Source: Brevibacillus sp. JNUCC-41
GTDB taxonomy: Bacteria; Bacillota; Bacilli; Bacillales; DSM-1321
DNA: 64,000 nucleotides
NCBI RefSeq assembly: GCF_014844095.1
Contig: NZ_CP062163.1
Location: 2,699,501-2,763,500 of the forward strand
Reading direction: 5' to 3'
The position numbers and the translations under genes are program-made. Of the stretch, positions 54,551 to 63,596 are shown piece after piece. Each line of letters begins with the position of its first letter. Positions within the stretch are counted from its first letter, which is position 1. The notes under the pieces are model-generated. The model was not told where the DNA came from. It did no database searches and was given only the letters and a program-made list of their open reading frames with translations.

Positions 54551-55498
54551 TTATGTATATCTAATTATTTCATCAGGACTCAATCGTTTCGCTTCGAAAT
54601 AAAACACTTGAATAAACTTTTTTGTATTTACCCGGGTAGGTGTAAGGACTATTGTTGAATCATTTTGCAGTTCTTTCATCTTTTGACGAACGACTGTGAA
54701 ATCAAAAAATTTAGAAGCGTAATTTTCAAACTTCGGATTTGAAAAATCCGTTAAACCGAGCGAAGCAAAATGATTTAACGAATGGTTAATCGTTCTGCGT
54801 ATTCGCTGTTCGGCAGCTTTTATTTCCCGGTTGATATCAACCTGCAAAGCTGATGTGCCGAGCTTTTTTTTGGTGATTTCTACAAAGATATCTTTAAGGG
54901 TCGGGAAATGCCTTCCAAAAGTAAAAGTCCGTTCATACATAAATAAATATTGCAGCATTTCGATTAAATCTTTTGCACCCTTTTCTCCAACGATCCCTAA
55001 TTCCGATAAAAGGAACTCACCCACCTCTCTTATACTTTTTTCATTATAACGATTGGATTTATCAACTTTTGGCTGTTCAAAGTTCAATACACTGTTTAAT
55101 GAGGCCTGGATATTTGTGATCGATCTTTCTAAATGAATGCGTTCCATGACTTTTCGGATGACTGTTAATATTTCAATACGATTGATTGGTTTAGTAATAT
55201 AATAATCGATTCCAAGTGAGTATGCCTCACCAATCAGATCCTTTGATTCAACCTGCGAAATCATTATTATTTTCCCGTTAAATGTATTTTTTATATGACG
55301 AAGTGTCTCAATGCCATCCCGGATCGGCATTAATAAATCAATAAATAGTATATCGATTTGTTTTAAATTCAAAATATGTCCTTCTAATAGACTTCCATCC
55401 TCGGCTTCCTCCACCACTTCTCCTAAATCTTCGCTCTCAATAATTTGGCTCAAGTTTGAACGTATCGCACAATCATCATCTGTTATAAAAAAACGCAT
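54551..55498 (-). CDS. glnL: Response regulator GlnL (YcbB family)
   Basis: The 315-residue regulator has an N-terminal receiver domain (D-D-D pocket near residues 7-9, phosphoacceptor Asp in F-I-D-L-L-M-P-I-R-D-G near 54, Lys in T-K-P near 104) and a C-terminal YcbB DNA-binding domain. In B. subtilis GlnK-GlnL senses glutamine and activates the glutaminase-transporter operon. Here the partner kinase lies upstream with 4 nt between the genes, and glsA is divergent. Confidence 0.87.
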   Translation of the reverse strand: MRFFITDDDCAIRSNLSQIIESEDLGEVVEEAEDGSLLEGHILNLKQIDILFIDLLMPIRDGIETLRHIKNTFNGKIIMISQVESKDLIGEAYSLGIDYYITKPINRIEILTVIRKVMERIHLERSITNIQASLNSVLNFEQPKVDKSNRYNEKSIREVGEFLLSELGIVGEKGAKDLIEMLQYLFMYERTFTFGRHFPTLKDIFVEITKKKLGTSALQVDINREIKAAEQRIRRTINHSLNHFASLGLTDFSNPKFENYASKFFDFTVVRQKMKELQNDSTIVLTPTRVNTKKFIQVFYFEAKRLSPDEIIRYT

Positions 55499-55502
55499 GG
55501 AA

Positions 55503-56813
55503 TCATCCCTTCTGGATCAACTTATGAATGGGTAATTTTATTGAAAAAACGGCACCGTTAAAACTATTCTCAAACAGGATATCGCCTCCCAGTTCTTTTA
55601 CGACTTCTTTAACATATGAGAGACCAATCCCTGTTGAAGGTGTCCCAAAATGATCATATTTTGAAGTGAATCCAGGTTTGAATATGACAGTCTGATATTT
55701 TTGAGGAATTCCAGGTCCGGTATCAGCAACCCTGAATTCTACATTGTCGCGACTTTCACTCAAACTTAAATGTACGATTCCCTTTTCTTTAATTGCTTCC
55801 ACTGCATTAGCGACTAAATTATTGAAAAGGGATAACACGGTATATACATGATAATGTGAATCGTTTTTTCCATCTAATGAGTATTCAAATTGAATATCCT
55901 TTCCTAATGATAAGGCATATTTTTCATTAATTCGGATGATTAAATGAAAAAGCTCAGCAGCATTCATATAATCCCTAAAGCTCTCATTGGAAATCAATTT
56001 GGAGAGACCAGCAAAAATTCGTTGATTATCTTTCTTGACTTCATGCATTTCACCCGCGATGCGCAATGCTTTTTGACTATATGGTTCTGTAGGAACATGA
56101 AAGTGTTTTTCCCGTTTTTCCAATGCTTTTAATTCCCGATACAAATCATACGATTTCTTTGTAATATTCTCTGCATTTTTTAATGTTTTTTTTAAGTGGA
56201 TCGTTTCCTCGTATAAATTGGAAATGAGCATCAGCATATGTTCATTTTGTTTTCTGATTTGCCGTTCCCTTGATTGTGCTTCATATAGTTTCATCATATT
56301 AAAAAAGCTTAAAACGATAAAACTGTGGGCGAATGCGATCATGATCATCTCGTTTAGTGAACCTAACGTAATTGTTGTTTCTAATACAATATATTGAAAG
56401 ATTAATTCTATTGAGTCAGACAATATTTCGATAATAAGACCAATAAATCCAATTATCAACGATCGGTTTTGAAAGCGATTGATTTTCACTAAATAAAAAA
56501 GAAAGGAGTAGGTGAAATAAAAAAAGAAACTTGGAAAATGAACTTGAAAAGAGGAAGACCAGGAAAAACTATCAAGCATGAAAAAGTCTATTAGAATACG
56601 AAATACCACAACCATTGTTCCTGTCAGGAAGCCTGAAAAAATGGCAGGTGTTTTCTGTAATAATAGTAAAAAGAAGAAAAGTACAGGCGGACCAAAGCTT
56701 ACCCGAAACGTTTCATTTAAAGGATAAAAACTCAATTCGCCTGCTAACGGCACTGTTAACAACATCAAAGCAAGGATATTGACCTCTTTTTTCATTAACG
56801 TACTGAGATTCAA
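55503..56813 (-). CDS. glnK: Sensor histidine kinase GlnK (YcbA family)
   Basis: The 436-residue kinase has about six membrane helices (1-185), a coiled coil (about 190-235) and a kinase domain with the phosphoacceptor region M-H-E-V-K-K-D-N-Q, N-box N-L-V-A-N-A-V-E-A-I, and G boxes A-D-T-G-P-G-I-P and S-T-G-I-G-L-S. GGGTGGTGAC fits TTG 56813; the longer frame from TTG 56867 lacks a ribosome site. With GlnL it should control glsA and the permease downstream. Confidence 0.86.
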   Translation of the reverse strand: MNLSTLMKKEVNILALMLLTVPLAGELSFYPLNETFRVSFGPPVLFFFLLLLQKTPAIFSGFLTGTMVVVFRILIDFFMLDSFSWSSSFQVHFPSFFFYFTYSFLFYLVKINRFQNRSLIIGFIGLIIEILSDSIELIFQYIVLETTITLGSLNEMIMIAFAHSFIVLSFFNMMKLYEAQSRERQIRKQNEHMLMLISNLYEETIHLKKTLKNAENITKKSYDLYRELKALEKREKHFHVPTEPYSQKALRIAGEMHEVKKDNQRIFAGLSKLISNESFRDYMNAAELFHLIIRINEKYALSLGKDIQFEYSLDGKNDSHYHVYTVLSLFNNLVANAVEAIKEKGIVHLSLSESRDNVEFRVADTGPGIPQKYQTVIFKPGFTSKYDHFGTPSTGIGLSYVKEVVKELGGDILFENSFNGAVFSIKLPIHKLIQKG

Positions 56814-56952
56814 GTCGTCACCACCCAATTTGTTTAAAAAATCAGTATACAGTTTCATCGGCTTCAATACAACGCTTACTTTGTTTCTGAATAGAACGGC
56901 TTATTACGATTATGGTAATCCCAATCTTTTTTCTATATGTGAAATAAACACG

Positions 56953-56984
56953 TTTTTTTTGGTTTTTTATTTTTTGATTTTGTA
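56953..56984 (+). promoter_or_regulatory. T-rich direct repeats, possible GlnL site
   Basis: Runs of the type TTTTTTG/A repeat at about 7-8 bp spacing and end in ATTTTGT. GlnL in B. subtilis binds T-rich direct repeats (TTTTGT-N4-TTTTGT). The match here is loose but the position, upstream of glsA, is right. Confidence 0.35.
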
Positions 56985-57169
56985 GGTTTTCGTATGATTA
57001 TGTAGTTCCCAATTTAAAATGAACGGTAGATAGAAATATTTGAAAGCGCTTAATAATATTTAGAATATTCATTGTGTTTTCATCGAATCTATTACAAGTA
57101 AGCTTGATGGCATTCGGAAAGACGCTCATATTCAAAAAAATGATACAACAACTGAAGAGGTGGAAGAAT

Positions 57170-58162
57170 GTGATTGAAGAATTGTCAAAAGAGTATGACA
57201 TTCATGTTAATAGTCAAAGAATAGCCGACTTAGATGAATGGGTAGCACATTACAGATCCTTTGCTACTGAAGGGCAAACCGCCAATTATATACCGGCATT
57301 GAGAAATGCACATTTACCGCAATTGGGCATTTGCATATTGGAGCCTGGTGGAACAATGATCAAGACAGGGGATTGGGAAGTCCCCTTCACGCTGCAAAGT
57401 ATTTCAAAAGTGCTCAGCTTTATAGCCGCATGCTTGGGGTGCGGCATTTCTTATGTGCTAGAGAGGGTCGATGTGGAACCAACCGGGGATGCTTTCAATT
57501 CAATTATTCGTTTAGAAATGAATAAGCCGGGAAAGCCATTTAATCCTATGATAAATGCAGGAGCGATTACCATAGCATCGCTTCTCCCAGGGGATTCATC
57601 ACGAAAAAAATTGGAATTTCTCTATGCATTATTTGAAAATTTGTTAGGGAAGCGCCCAACCATCAATGAGGAAGTATATCAATCTGAGTGGCAAACTTCC
57701 CATAGAAATAGAGCTTTAGCCCACTATTTAAAAGAGATGAATTATTTAGAGTCGGATGTAGAGGAAGCTTTAGAGGTCTACCTCAAGCAATGTTCCATAG
57801 AAGTAACCACAGAAGACATAGCCTTGCTTGGACTGATTCTTGCACAAGATGGATACCATCCTATTCGTAAAGAACAAGTACTCCCTAAAAAAGTGGCTAA
57901 GCTGGCCAAAGCATTAATGCTTACTTGTGGTATGTACAATGCTTCGGGGAAATTTGCGGCTTTTGTTGGGGTGCCAGCCAAAAGTGGAGTATCTGGCGGG
58001 ATTATGGCACTAGTTCCTCCAAGTGCCCGAAGCGGAATGCCTTTTCAAGATGGATGTGGCATTGGCATATATGGACCTGCCATTGATGAATATGGGAATA
58101 GTGTAACAGGTAGTATGTTATTGAAACAAATGGCACAGGAATGGGATCTAAGCATTTTCTAA
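57170..58162 (+). CDS. glsA: Glutaminase GlsA
   Basis: The 330-residue serine beta-lactamase-fold glutaminase turns glutamine into glutamate and ammonia. The S-x-x-K catalytic pair is in Q-S-I-S-K, and P-M-I-N-A-G-A-I and K-S-G-V-S-G-G are family hallmarks. GTG 57170 is chosen because GAAGAGGTGG gives 6-nt spacing; the upstream 32 codons from 57074 look non-coding. It lies divergent to glnK-glnL, as in the B. subtilis ybgJ locus. Confidence 0.92.
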   Translation: MIEELSKEYDIHVNSQRIADLDEWVAHYRSFATEGQTANYIPALRNAHLPQLGICILEPGGTMIKTGDWEVPFTLQSISKVLSFIAACLGCGISYVLERVDVEPTGDAFNSIIRLEMNKPGKPFNPMINAGAITIASLLPGDSSRKKLEFLYALFENLLGKRPTINEEVYQSEWQTSHRNRALAHYLKEMNYLESDVEEALEVYLKQCSIEVTTEDIALLGLILAQDGYHPIRKEQVLPKKVAKLAKALMLTCGMYNASGKFAAFVGVPAKSGVSGGIMALVPPSARSGMPFQDGCGIGIYGPAIDEYGNSVTGSMLLKQMAQEWDLSIF

Positions 58163-58328
58163 AAGCAGGGAAATTCATTCTTATAAAAAAGCAATCTTTA
58201 ACAAGTGGTTATGTAATTCAGCAATTACTTTAAGATTCAGTTGAATGTACTTGAGACCAATCATAAATCCAATTACTTTAAGGACCTTATTATAAAGGAA
58301 TAATTTTGGAAAGCATGGTGATGAACAT

Positions 58329-59963
58329 ATGAATAATTTGCAGCGAAAGATGGGAACGTTTTCGTTAACGATGGTAGGACTCGGGTCTATTATTGGCTCA
58401 GGTTGGTTATTCGGTGCTTGGAGAGCGGCGCAAATCGCAGGACCCGCTGCCATTATCTCTTGGATTATCGGGATGGTCGTTATTTTATTTATCGCACTTT
58501 CTTACAGTGAATTAGGGTCTATGTTTCCTGAAGCTGGGGGAATGGTAAAATATACGCAATACTCTCATGGTTCTTTTTTAGGGTTTCTTGCAGGTTGGGC
58601 AAACTGGATTGCAATCGTTTCCGTAATTCCAGTTGAAGCGATCGCTTCTGTTCAATATATGAGCTCATGGCCATGGGAATGGGCACGGTGGACTCATCGA
58701 TTAGTAGAAAACGGAAGTCTTACTGGGGGAGGCCTGGCAATTGCTTCTGCCTTACTGATCGTGTACTTTTTATTAAATTACTGGACAGTTAGTTTGTTTT
58801 CGAAAGCTAATTCATTCATTACAGTCTTTAAGGTTATTATACCTGGACTTACGATTGGGTCACTTTTATTTGCAGGGTTTCATGGATCCAATTTTACCTC
58901 TGCAGGAAGTATCGCTCCAAATGGTTGGGCAAGTGTACTTACAGCTGTAGCAACTTCTGGTATCATCTTTGCATTTAACGGTTTTCAAAGTCCAATTAAT
59001 ATGGCAGGTGAGGCAAAGAATCCTGGACGTTCGATCCCAATTGCCGTAATTGGATCCATTTTAATTGCAACGGTCATCTACGTTTTATTACAGGTTGCGT
59101 TTATAGGAGCCGTGGATCCGTCCATGATCGTGAACGGATGGCAACATTTGAATTTCAATTCACCGTTTGCTGACTTAGCAATTGTTCTAGGCATAAACTG
59201 GTTAGTTATTTTACTATATGTCGATGCATTTATTTCTCCATCCGGGACAGGAATAACTTACACGGCGACAACGTCACGAATGCTTTATGGAATGGAAAAG
59301 AATAAATATTTGCCAAGCGTTTTTGGAAAACTGCATCCACTTTATGGAATTCCTCGTCAAGCCATGTTTTTGAATTTAGGGGTATCTTTCTTATTTTTAT
59401 TCATGTTTAGGGGCTGGGGCGTTTTGGCAGAGGTTATTTCGGTTGCGACATTAGTTTCTTATATTACAGGTCCAGTCACAGTTATGACATTAAGGCGCAC
59501 AGGTCAGAATTTGTACAGACCATTACGTCTAAAAGGATTAAGCATCATCGCACCACTTGGTTTTGTTTTCGCTTCCTTGGTTCTATATTGGGCAAGATGG
59601 CCGCTGACAGGACAAGTATTATTTATCATTATGATTGGTCTTCCCATTTATTTCTATTATCAATCAAAAATGAAATGGAAGGGATTCCGTCAAAACTTTT
59701 CAGCTGGGCTTTGGATGGTTGTTTACTTACTCTGTATGATGACCGTTTCATACTTAGGCAGTGAAAAGTTTGGAGGACTGAACATAATCCCATTTGGTTG
59801 GGATATGGTCATCATTACATGTTTAGCCTTAGGGTTTTATAGTTGGGCAATAAAGAGTGGATTCCAAACAGAATATTTGGAACAAGGACAAAAAGTAAAT
59901 GAAGACTTGAGATCGATGGAGAACGACGTTGCATCCCAAACTGATAAAATGAACGCTGTATAA
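58329..59963 (+). CDS. APC-family amino acid permease
   Basis: The 544-residue protein has about 12-14 membrane helices and the APC start G-S-I-I-G-S-G-W-L-F-G-A-W-R-A-A, with A-L-S-Y-S-E-L-G-S-M-F-P-E-A-G-G near TM2-3. The W-L-F-G-A-W-R form recalls the acidic amino acid permease YveA of B. subtilis. Located 166 nt after glsA, it likely supplies glutamine or glutamate. It replaces the GlnT-type symporter of the B. subtilis operon. It ends at a very strong terminator. Confidence 0.82.
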   Translation: MNNLQRKMGTFSLTMVGLGSIIGSGWLFGAWRAAQIAGPAAIISWIIGMVVILFIALSYSELGSMFPEAGGMVKYTQYSHGSFLGFLAGWANWIAIVSVIPVEAIASVQYMSSWPWEWARWTHRLVENGSLTGGGLAIASALLIVYFLLNYWTVSLFSKANSFITVFKVIIPGLTIGSLLFAGFHGSNFTSAGSIAPNGWASVLTAVATSGIIFAFNGFQSPINMAGEAKNPGRSIPIAVIGSILIATVIYVLLQVAFIGAVDPSMIVNGWQHLNFNSPFADLAIVLGINWLVILLYVDAFISPSGTGITYTATTSRMLYGMEKNKYLPSVFGKLHPLYGIPRQAMFLNLGVSFLFLFMFRGWGVLAEVISVATLVSYITGPVTVMTLRRTGQNLYRPLRLKGLSIIAPLGFVFASLVLYWARWPLTGQVLFIIMIGLPIYFYYQSKMKWKGFRQNFSAGLWMVVYLLCMMTVSYLGSEKFGGLNIIPFGWDMVIITCLALGFYSWAIKSGFQTEYLEQGQKVNEDLRSMENDVASQTDKMNAV

Positions 59964-60063
59964 ATGATGAAACCACTTCATTGGTTAGCATGTTCCAATA
60001 AGCTATTACATTCGTAGAATGACATCGAAAGTGCTTATTTCTATTTATATTGATGAGGACACA

Positions 60064-60104
60064 AAAAAGGGGGACGGCAAATTTAATTTGCCGTCCCCCT
60101 TTTT
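60064..60104. terminator. Strong bidirectional terminator
   Basis: Perfect 19-bp stem (60064-60082 with 60086-60104) with a 3-nt loop and A/T runs on its sides. It serves the permease and the small minus-strand gene at 60132. Confidence 0.92.
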
Positions 60105-60131
60105 GGAATGTAAGAAAAGGCTGTTATTCTT

Positions 60132-60221
60132 TTATTTCACACCTGGTTTATCTTCATATCCGGCAGTGAAGATAGCAGCTAAAAATGTAATAGCAACTCC
60201 AACGATAACAACTGTGCCCAT
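60132..60221 (-). CDS. Small membrane protein (29 aa)
   Basis: The 29-codon frame has GGGAGG 7-8 nt before ATG and a product with one hydrophobic helix (M-G-T-V-V-I-V-G-V-A-I-T-F-L-A-A-I-F-T-A-G-Y) and a charged tail ending P-G-V-K. Terminator 60064-60104 follows. It is a credible single-pass peptide of unknown role. Confidence 0.6.
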   Translation of the reverse strand: MGTVVIVGVAITFLAAIFTAGYEDKPGVK

Positions 60222-60475
60222 GTTATGACCTCCCTTTACCCATAATGTCCCACTTAAGTATAGGCTTAGTATACCCTAATTTTTAGCAGGAGTGCACACA
60301 AATTTTCTTGTCAGCATATTAATCATCAATTCTCAATGATTAAGCCTTTTTCGATACATGGAGAGTCAAGGGGGATTCGAAACATTGCCCGGCCACTTTT
60401 TAAAGTCTGACATGTTTGTCAGACTTGGAGCATAGATTTAAGTATTCTCTGAAAGTGACAGGGGGAGGTTCCTTA
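60222..60475 (+). promoter_or_regulatory. Upstream region of prkA
   Basis: No gene. GGGGGAGG (60461-60468) is the prkA ribosome site. In related bacilli prkA is sporulation-controlled, but no clear sigma-E or sigma-K box was fixed by eye. Confidence 0.35.
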
Positions 60476-62371
60476 ATGGATATTTTAAAGAAAATCGAAA
60501 AATTTAGAGAAGATGAACAGAAGCTGAAGTGGGAAGGCACCTTCGCAGAGTACTTAGAAATATTGAAAGAAACGCCTTTAGTTGCTCAATCTGCTCATTC
60601 ACGTGTATACAACATGATCAGAGATGCAGGGATAGAGGAAGTAAATGGGACAAAGAAATACAATTTTTTCAGCGGTCAGTTGTTTGGACTAGAGGATTCA
60701 CTGGAAAGGCTCATCGAAGAATATTTCCATCCAGCGGCAAAGCGGCTCGATGTCCGTAAGCGGATATTGCTTCTCATGGGTCCTGTGTCAGGTGGGAAGT
60801 CCACACTCGTTTCTTTACTGAAGCGTGGACTTGAAAATTATTCATTAAAAGACTCTGGCGCGATTTATGCAATAAAAGGATGCCCGATGCATGAAGATCC
60901 ACTGCATCTCATTCCGCAGTATTTACGGAATGATTTTTTTGAAGAATATGGCATCCGGATTGAAGGAAACCTATCGCCGCTGAATGTAATGAGGTTAGAA
61001 CAGGAGTATGGAAGCAGGATTGAAGATGTGATGGTCGAGCGTATTTTCCTTTCAGAGGATAAGCGTGTTGGAATTGGAACATTCAGTCCTTCAGACCCTA
61101 AGTCACAGGATATTGCTGATTTGACGGGCAGCATCGATTTTTCGACCATTGCCGAATACGGATCGGAATCAGATCCGCGTGCCTATCGCTTTGATGGTGA
61201 GCTGAACAAGGCGAACCGCGGGATGATGGAGTTCCAGGAGATGCTGAAATGTGATGAGAAGTTCTTATGGCATTTGCTATCATTGACACAAGAGGGGAAT
61301 TTTAAAGCTGGCCGTTTTGCATTAATCAGTGCAGATGAACTCATTGTGGCTCATACGAATGAAACGGAGTATAAAGCGTTCATTTCCAACAAGAAAAATG
61401 AAGCATTGCATTCCCGTATCATTGTCATGCCTATTCCATATAATCTTAAGGTTACCGAGGAAGAAAAGATTTATGAAAAAATGATCCGTGAAAGTGATGT
61501 CTCGGATGTTCATATAGCCCCGCATACATTAAGGGTGGCGGCAATCTTCAGCATCATGACCCGCTTGAAGGATCCCAAAAAGGGCGATATCGATTTAGTG
61601 AAAAAGATGAGGCTTTATGATGGGGAAAATGTCGAAGGATTTAATTCCGCAGACATCAATGAATTGAAAAAAGAATACCAGGATGAAGGCATGAGCGGAA
61701 TCGATCCGCGTTACGTGATTAACCGAATTTCCTCTACGATCATTCGGAAGGAAAATCCGTCCATTAATGCATTGGATGTACTTATGTCATTAAAGGCAGG
61801 TCTTGACCAGCATCCGTCCATTACGAACGAACTTCGGGAGAGGTATTTGAATTTCATTTCACTGGCTCGTAAAGAATACGATGCCATTGCAAAAAATGAA
61901 GTGCAAAAGGCATTTGTTTATTCGTACGAAGAGTCGGCGAAGATCCTCATGGATAACTATCTTGATAATGTCGAAGCATACTGCAATAAATCAAGGCTGC
62001 GCGATCCATTGACTGGGGAGGAAATTAACCCTGATGAAAAATTGATGCGCTCGATAGAAGAGCAAATTGGAATATCCGAGAATGCGAAAAAAGCATTCCG
62101 CGAAGAAATATTGATTCGCATTTCTGCATATGCGCGTAAAGGGAAGAGATTCGATTATAATTCCCATGATCGTTTACGGGAAGCGATCCAGAAAAAACTA
62201 TTTGCGGATTTGAAGGATGTCGTCAAGATCACTACCTCAACTAAGACACCAGACGAAAGGCAACTGAAGAAAGTGAACGAGGTCATCACGAGACTTATCG
62301 ATGAGCACGGATATAATTCGACTTCAGCCAATGATTTGCTGCGCTATGTGGGCAGCTTGTTAAATCGGTAA
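60476..62371 (+). CDS. prkA: PrkA serine protein kinase / AAA+ protease-like protein
   Basis: The 631-residue protein equals the usual PrkA length. It has an N-terminal AAA+ region with Walker A G-P-V-S-G-G-K-S-T (102-110) and a C-terminal PrkA domain. PrkA has been described both as a serine kinase and as a Lon-like protease acting in sporulation. ATG 60476 has GGGGGAGG at 7 nt; the frame stays open upstream to 60416 without a better site. yhbH follows, with two small genes and a terminator in between, as in the B. subtilis prkA-yhbH locus. Confidence 0.95.
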   Translation: MDILKKIEKFREDEQKLKWEGTFAEYLEILKETPLVAQSAHSRVYNMIRDAGIEEVNGTKKYNFFSGQLFGLEDSLERLIEEYFHPAAKRLDVRKRILLLMGPVSGGKSTLVSLLKRGLENYSLKDSGAIYAIKGCPMHEDPLHLIPQYLRNDFFEEYGIRIEGNLSPLNVMRLEQEYGSRIEDVMVERIFLSEDKRVGIGTFSPSDPKSQDIADLTGSIDFSTIAEYGSESDPRAYRFDGELNKANRGMMEFQEMLKCDEKFLWHLLSLTQEGNFKAGRFALISADELIVAHTNETEYKAFISNKKNEALHSRIIVMPIPYNLKVTEEEKIYEKMIRESDVSDVHIAPHTLRVAAIFSIMTRLKDPKKGDIDLVKKMRLYDGENVEGFNSADINELKKEYQDEGMSGIDPRYVINRISSTIIRKENPSINALDVLMSLKAGLDQHPSITNELRERYLNFISLARKEYDAIAKNEVQKAFVYSYEESAKILMDNYLDNVEAYCNKSRLRDPLTGEEINPDEKLMRSIEEQIGISENAKKAFREEILIRISAYARKGKRFDYNSHDRLREAIQKKLFADLKDVVKITTSTKTPDERQLKKVNEVITRLIDEHGYNSTSANDLLRYVGSLLNR

Positions 62372-62385
62372 TCCATAATTTTTTG

Positions 62386-62412
62386 CCCCTGCCCCATATC
62401 GGGCAGGGGTTT
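62386..62412 (+). terminator. Terminator of prkA
   Basis: CCCCTGCCC pairs with GGGCAGGGG (62401-62409), then TTT. Confidence 0.8.
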
Positions 62413-62532
62413 ATCCCCTTTTGCGGAAGGCGAGAGGAAATCCAATCAATTCCTCTGAATTACATTGAAATCAGCACCTTCTGAAAGTGTTAAAGGGTCC
62501 TTCGAAAAGGAATGAGAAATAATGAGCCAAAC

Positions 62533-62575
62533 AAAGCACCGGGCCCTACGGTATGAAGTGGAGCCCGGTGCTTTT
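62533..62575. terminator. Terminator, mainly for the HMA-like gene
   Basis: AAAGCACCGGGC pairs with GCCCGGTGCTTT across an 18-nt loop; usable on both strands. Confidence 0.7.
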
Positions 62576-62580
62576 GATTA

Positions 62581-62790
62581 CTATTTAGTTACATTCAACC
62601 CATACTGCTCAATCAGTGTAATAAGTTGATTCGGTGATAGCTTGTCTTCGCTATGATCGATTTTAATTTCCCCATCATCAACATCGATGATTGCACGTTC
62701 CACACCTTCCGTTTTCAAAAGTATGGACTCCAGATTTAAAATCGGACCTTCTGACGTTGCTTCCTTTACATAAAGTGTAGTTGTTTGCAT
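62581..62790 (-). CDS. HMA-like (heavy-metal-associated fold) small protein lacking CxxC
   Basis: The 69-residue protein fits the ferredoxin-like HMA pattern in its second half: L-L-K-T-E-G-V-E-R-A-I-I-D-V-D-D-G-E-I-K-I-D-H, then L-I-T-L-I-E-Q-Y-G-L-N-V. The metal-binding M-x-C-x-x-C loop is absent, so copper-chaperone function is unlikely. AGGAGGTG lies before ATG 62790. It is a single minus-strand gene with its own terminator. Confidence 0.7.
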   Translation of the reverse strand: MQTTTLYVKEATSEGPILNLESILLKTEGVERAIIDVDDGEIKIDHSEDKLSPNQLITLIEQYGLNVTK

Positions 62791-62908
62791 ACTTCCTGCA
62801 CCTCCTTAGATTTGTTCATGATGTTTTATCTATACCCGATATTTCCATAAGATATGTTACGTTTTGGATTTGGAAATATTGGGTATCAATAAGTAGGGGT
62901 GATGTTAA

Positions 62909-63088
62909 ATGAGTAAAGAGGAATTGAAAAAAGAACATGTTCCGGAAAACAGCTCCATGGCCAAGGATTATGAAGAGATGAAAGAACTGGGGAAGCAGAT
63001 GGAAAATCAAAGGACGAATGAAGAATTGAAAGAGTGGGATAAACGCCCAGGTACAGTTCAACATGAAATTGAGGAAGATAAAGATTGA
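62909..63088 (+). CDS. Small hydrophilic protein (59 aa), unknown
   Basis: The 59-codon frame has AGGGGTGATG before ATG 62909 and a terminator at 63122. The highly charged product (M-S-K-E-E-L-K-K-E-H-V-P-E-N) is rich in Glu, Lys and Met, probably helical, with no hydrophobic core. It is likely a small stress- or spore-type protein; no family recognised. Confidence 0.65.
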   Translation: MSKEELKKEHVPENSSMAKDYEEMKELGKQMENQRTNEELKEWDKRPGTVQHEIEEDKD

Positions 63089-63121
63089 CGAATATCACAT
63101 CCAGAATCAATCTATCTGTTT

Positions 63122-63162
63122 AAAAGGGGTGTCCAGAAAAACTACTGGGGCACCTTTTTTGT
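63122..63162 (+). terminator. Terminator of the 59-aa gene
   Basis: AAAAGGGGTGTCCAG pairs imperfectly with CTGGGGCACCTTTT and is followed by T. Confidence 0.7.
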
Positions 63163-63280
63163 TGTATTTCATTGCTTTTGATGTCCTTGGAGGTTTCTGT
63201 TTTGCAGATCAATTACGTGGCTAAGTCAAAAAGATATTTTAAGTTATCCTATAATCCGACAAATAAAACCTGCTTTAAAA

Positions 63281-63317
63281 AAGAACAGACCTGATAATCA
63301 TCAAGTCTGTTCTTTTT
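63281..63317. terminator. Hairpin with flanking A and T runs
   Basis: AAGAACAGAC pairs with GTCTGTTCTT; A6 before and T5 after allow action on both strands. No gene of its own is evident in 63163-63596. Confidence 0.65.
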
Positions 63318-63596
63318 CTTGAAATACTTATTTACAGTAACATTTAGAAAACAACCTTATAGGGCCCATAATGCCCTTGCCAGGACTTGTCTAGTCCGTA
63401 GGCAAACGTCCATTATTGAATTTTGTTGTAAATTATCCTGCATCGCTGCATAAGATAGAGTAATACTTTTCTTTTAATCCGTTTTTTCGCACTGTATTTT
63501 TCATTGGAAAACCGGAATGATGTGGGCATTCCCACACTAACTTATTATATGAAGGAATGATGAAAAGCGTGCAAACATTTTTAAGGGGGGAAGAGA

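Noticed and set aside
60019-60228. 69-codon plus-strand ORF
   Set aside because: It crosses the 19-bp terminator and the small minus-strand gene; composition is not protein-like.
62414-62446. Possible fragment of the MITE-like repeat (GCGGAAGGCGAG...GGAAATC)
   Set aside because: Similarity is short and imperfect, with no terminal repeats.
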